Source: Alphaproteobacteria bacterium (GTDB taxonomy: Bacteria > Pseudomonadota > Alphaproteobacteria > RF32 > CAG-239). Taken from it: a DNA stretch of 6,172 nucleotides. The position numbers were made by a program, and so were the translations under genes. The stretch lies in NCBI GenBank assembly GCA_017479785.1, contig JAFVBT010000105.1, forward strand, positions 1-6,172. Reading direction: 5' to 3'. The notes below the pieces were generated by a model that saw nothing but the letters and a program-made list of their open reading frames with translations, had not been told where the DNA came from and ran no database searches. Positions 6,163-6,172 of the stretch are shown here, piece after piece (positions within the stretch are counted from its first letter, which is position 1; each line of letters opens with the position of its first letter).

Positions 6163-6172
6163 ATAGCAAGGA

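Noticed and set aside
1..6172. CRISPR array, toxin-antitoxin, phage or transposon system
   Set aside because: No regularly spaced repeats, transposase, integrase, nuclease or toxin-antitoxin signatures are present; the large genes are housekeeping or cell-wall genes.

Overview
The window reads as ordinary chromosomal sequence from an AT-leaning alphaproteobacterium. Three features point that way. The LigA carries an insertion between its zinc finger and HhH domain ending in a 'GWG..S' block of the kind I associate with alphaproteobacterial ligases. The amidase has the alphaproteobacterial-type 'RKPDPG..FPW' and 'GIGLW' blocks plus a C-terminal 'IGYD...AFCRHF.P' segment. The Obg-family ATPase is a canonical YchF. 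TGG encodes Trp and TGA is used as a stop, so the genetic code looks standard. A gut- or host-associated low-GC lineage is possible, but that is inference.

Every supported gene lies on the minus strand, so transcription runs from high to low coordinates. From the right: a protein of unknown function (5683-6162) with a faint DUF1566-like motif pattern, closed by a strong hairpin terminator (5647-5680). Next is ychF (4451-5560), with its own candidate promoter just beyond that terminator, then ligA (2291-4381), with a candidate promoter in the 69-base gap after ychF. Then comes a roughly 800-base AT-rich stretch (1493-2290) holding two small unrecognised ORFs: 62 codons with a strong Shine-Dalgarno, and 90 codons with a weaker one. 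Last is a tight two-gene unit, pgeF (737-1492) followed by an N-acetylmuramoyl-L-alanine amidase (6-728). The pgeF stop codon overlaps the amidase Shine-Dalgarno.

Functionally, ligA and ychF are housekeeping genes (DNA joining; ribosome-associated ATPase). The pgeF-amidase pair is thematically coherent: PgeF polices which amino acid is attached to MurNAc in cell-wall precursors, and the amidase cuts the MurNAc-L-alanine bond.

I see no CRISPR array, transposase, phage module, tRNA or rRNA, and no convincing new defence or mobile system. The points most worth a second look are a PgeF that lacks the first metal-ligand histidine of its family, a homopolymer-based inverted repeat in the pgeF leader, and the two orphan small ORFs.
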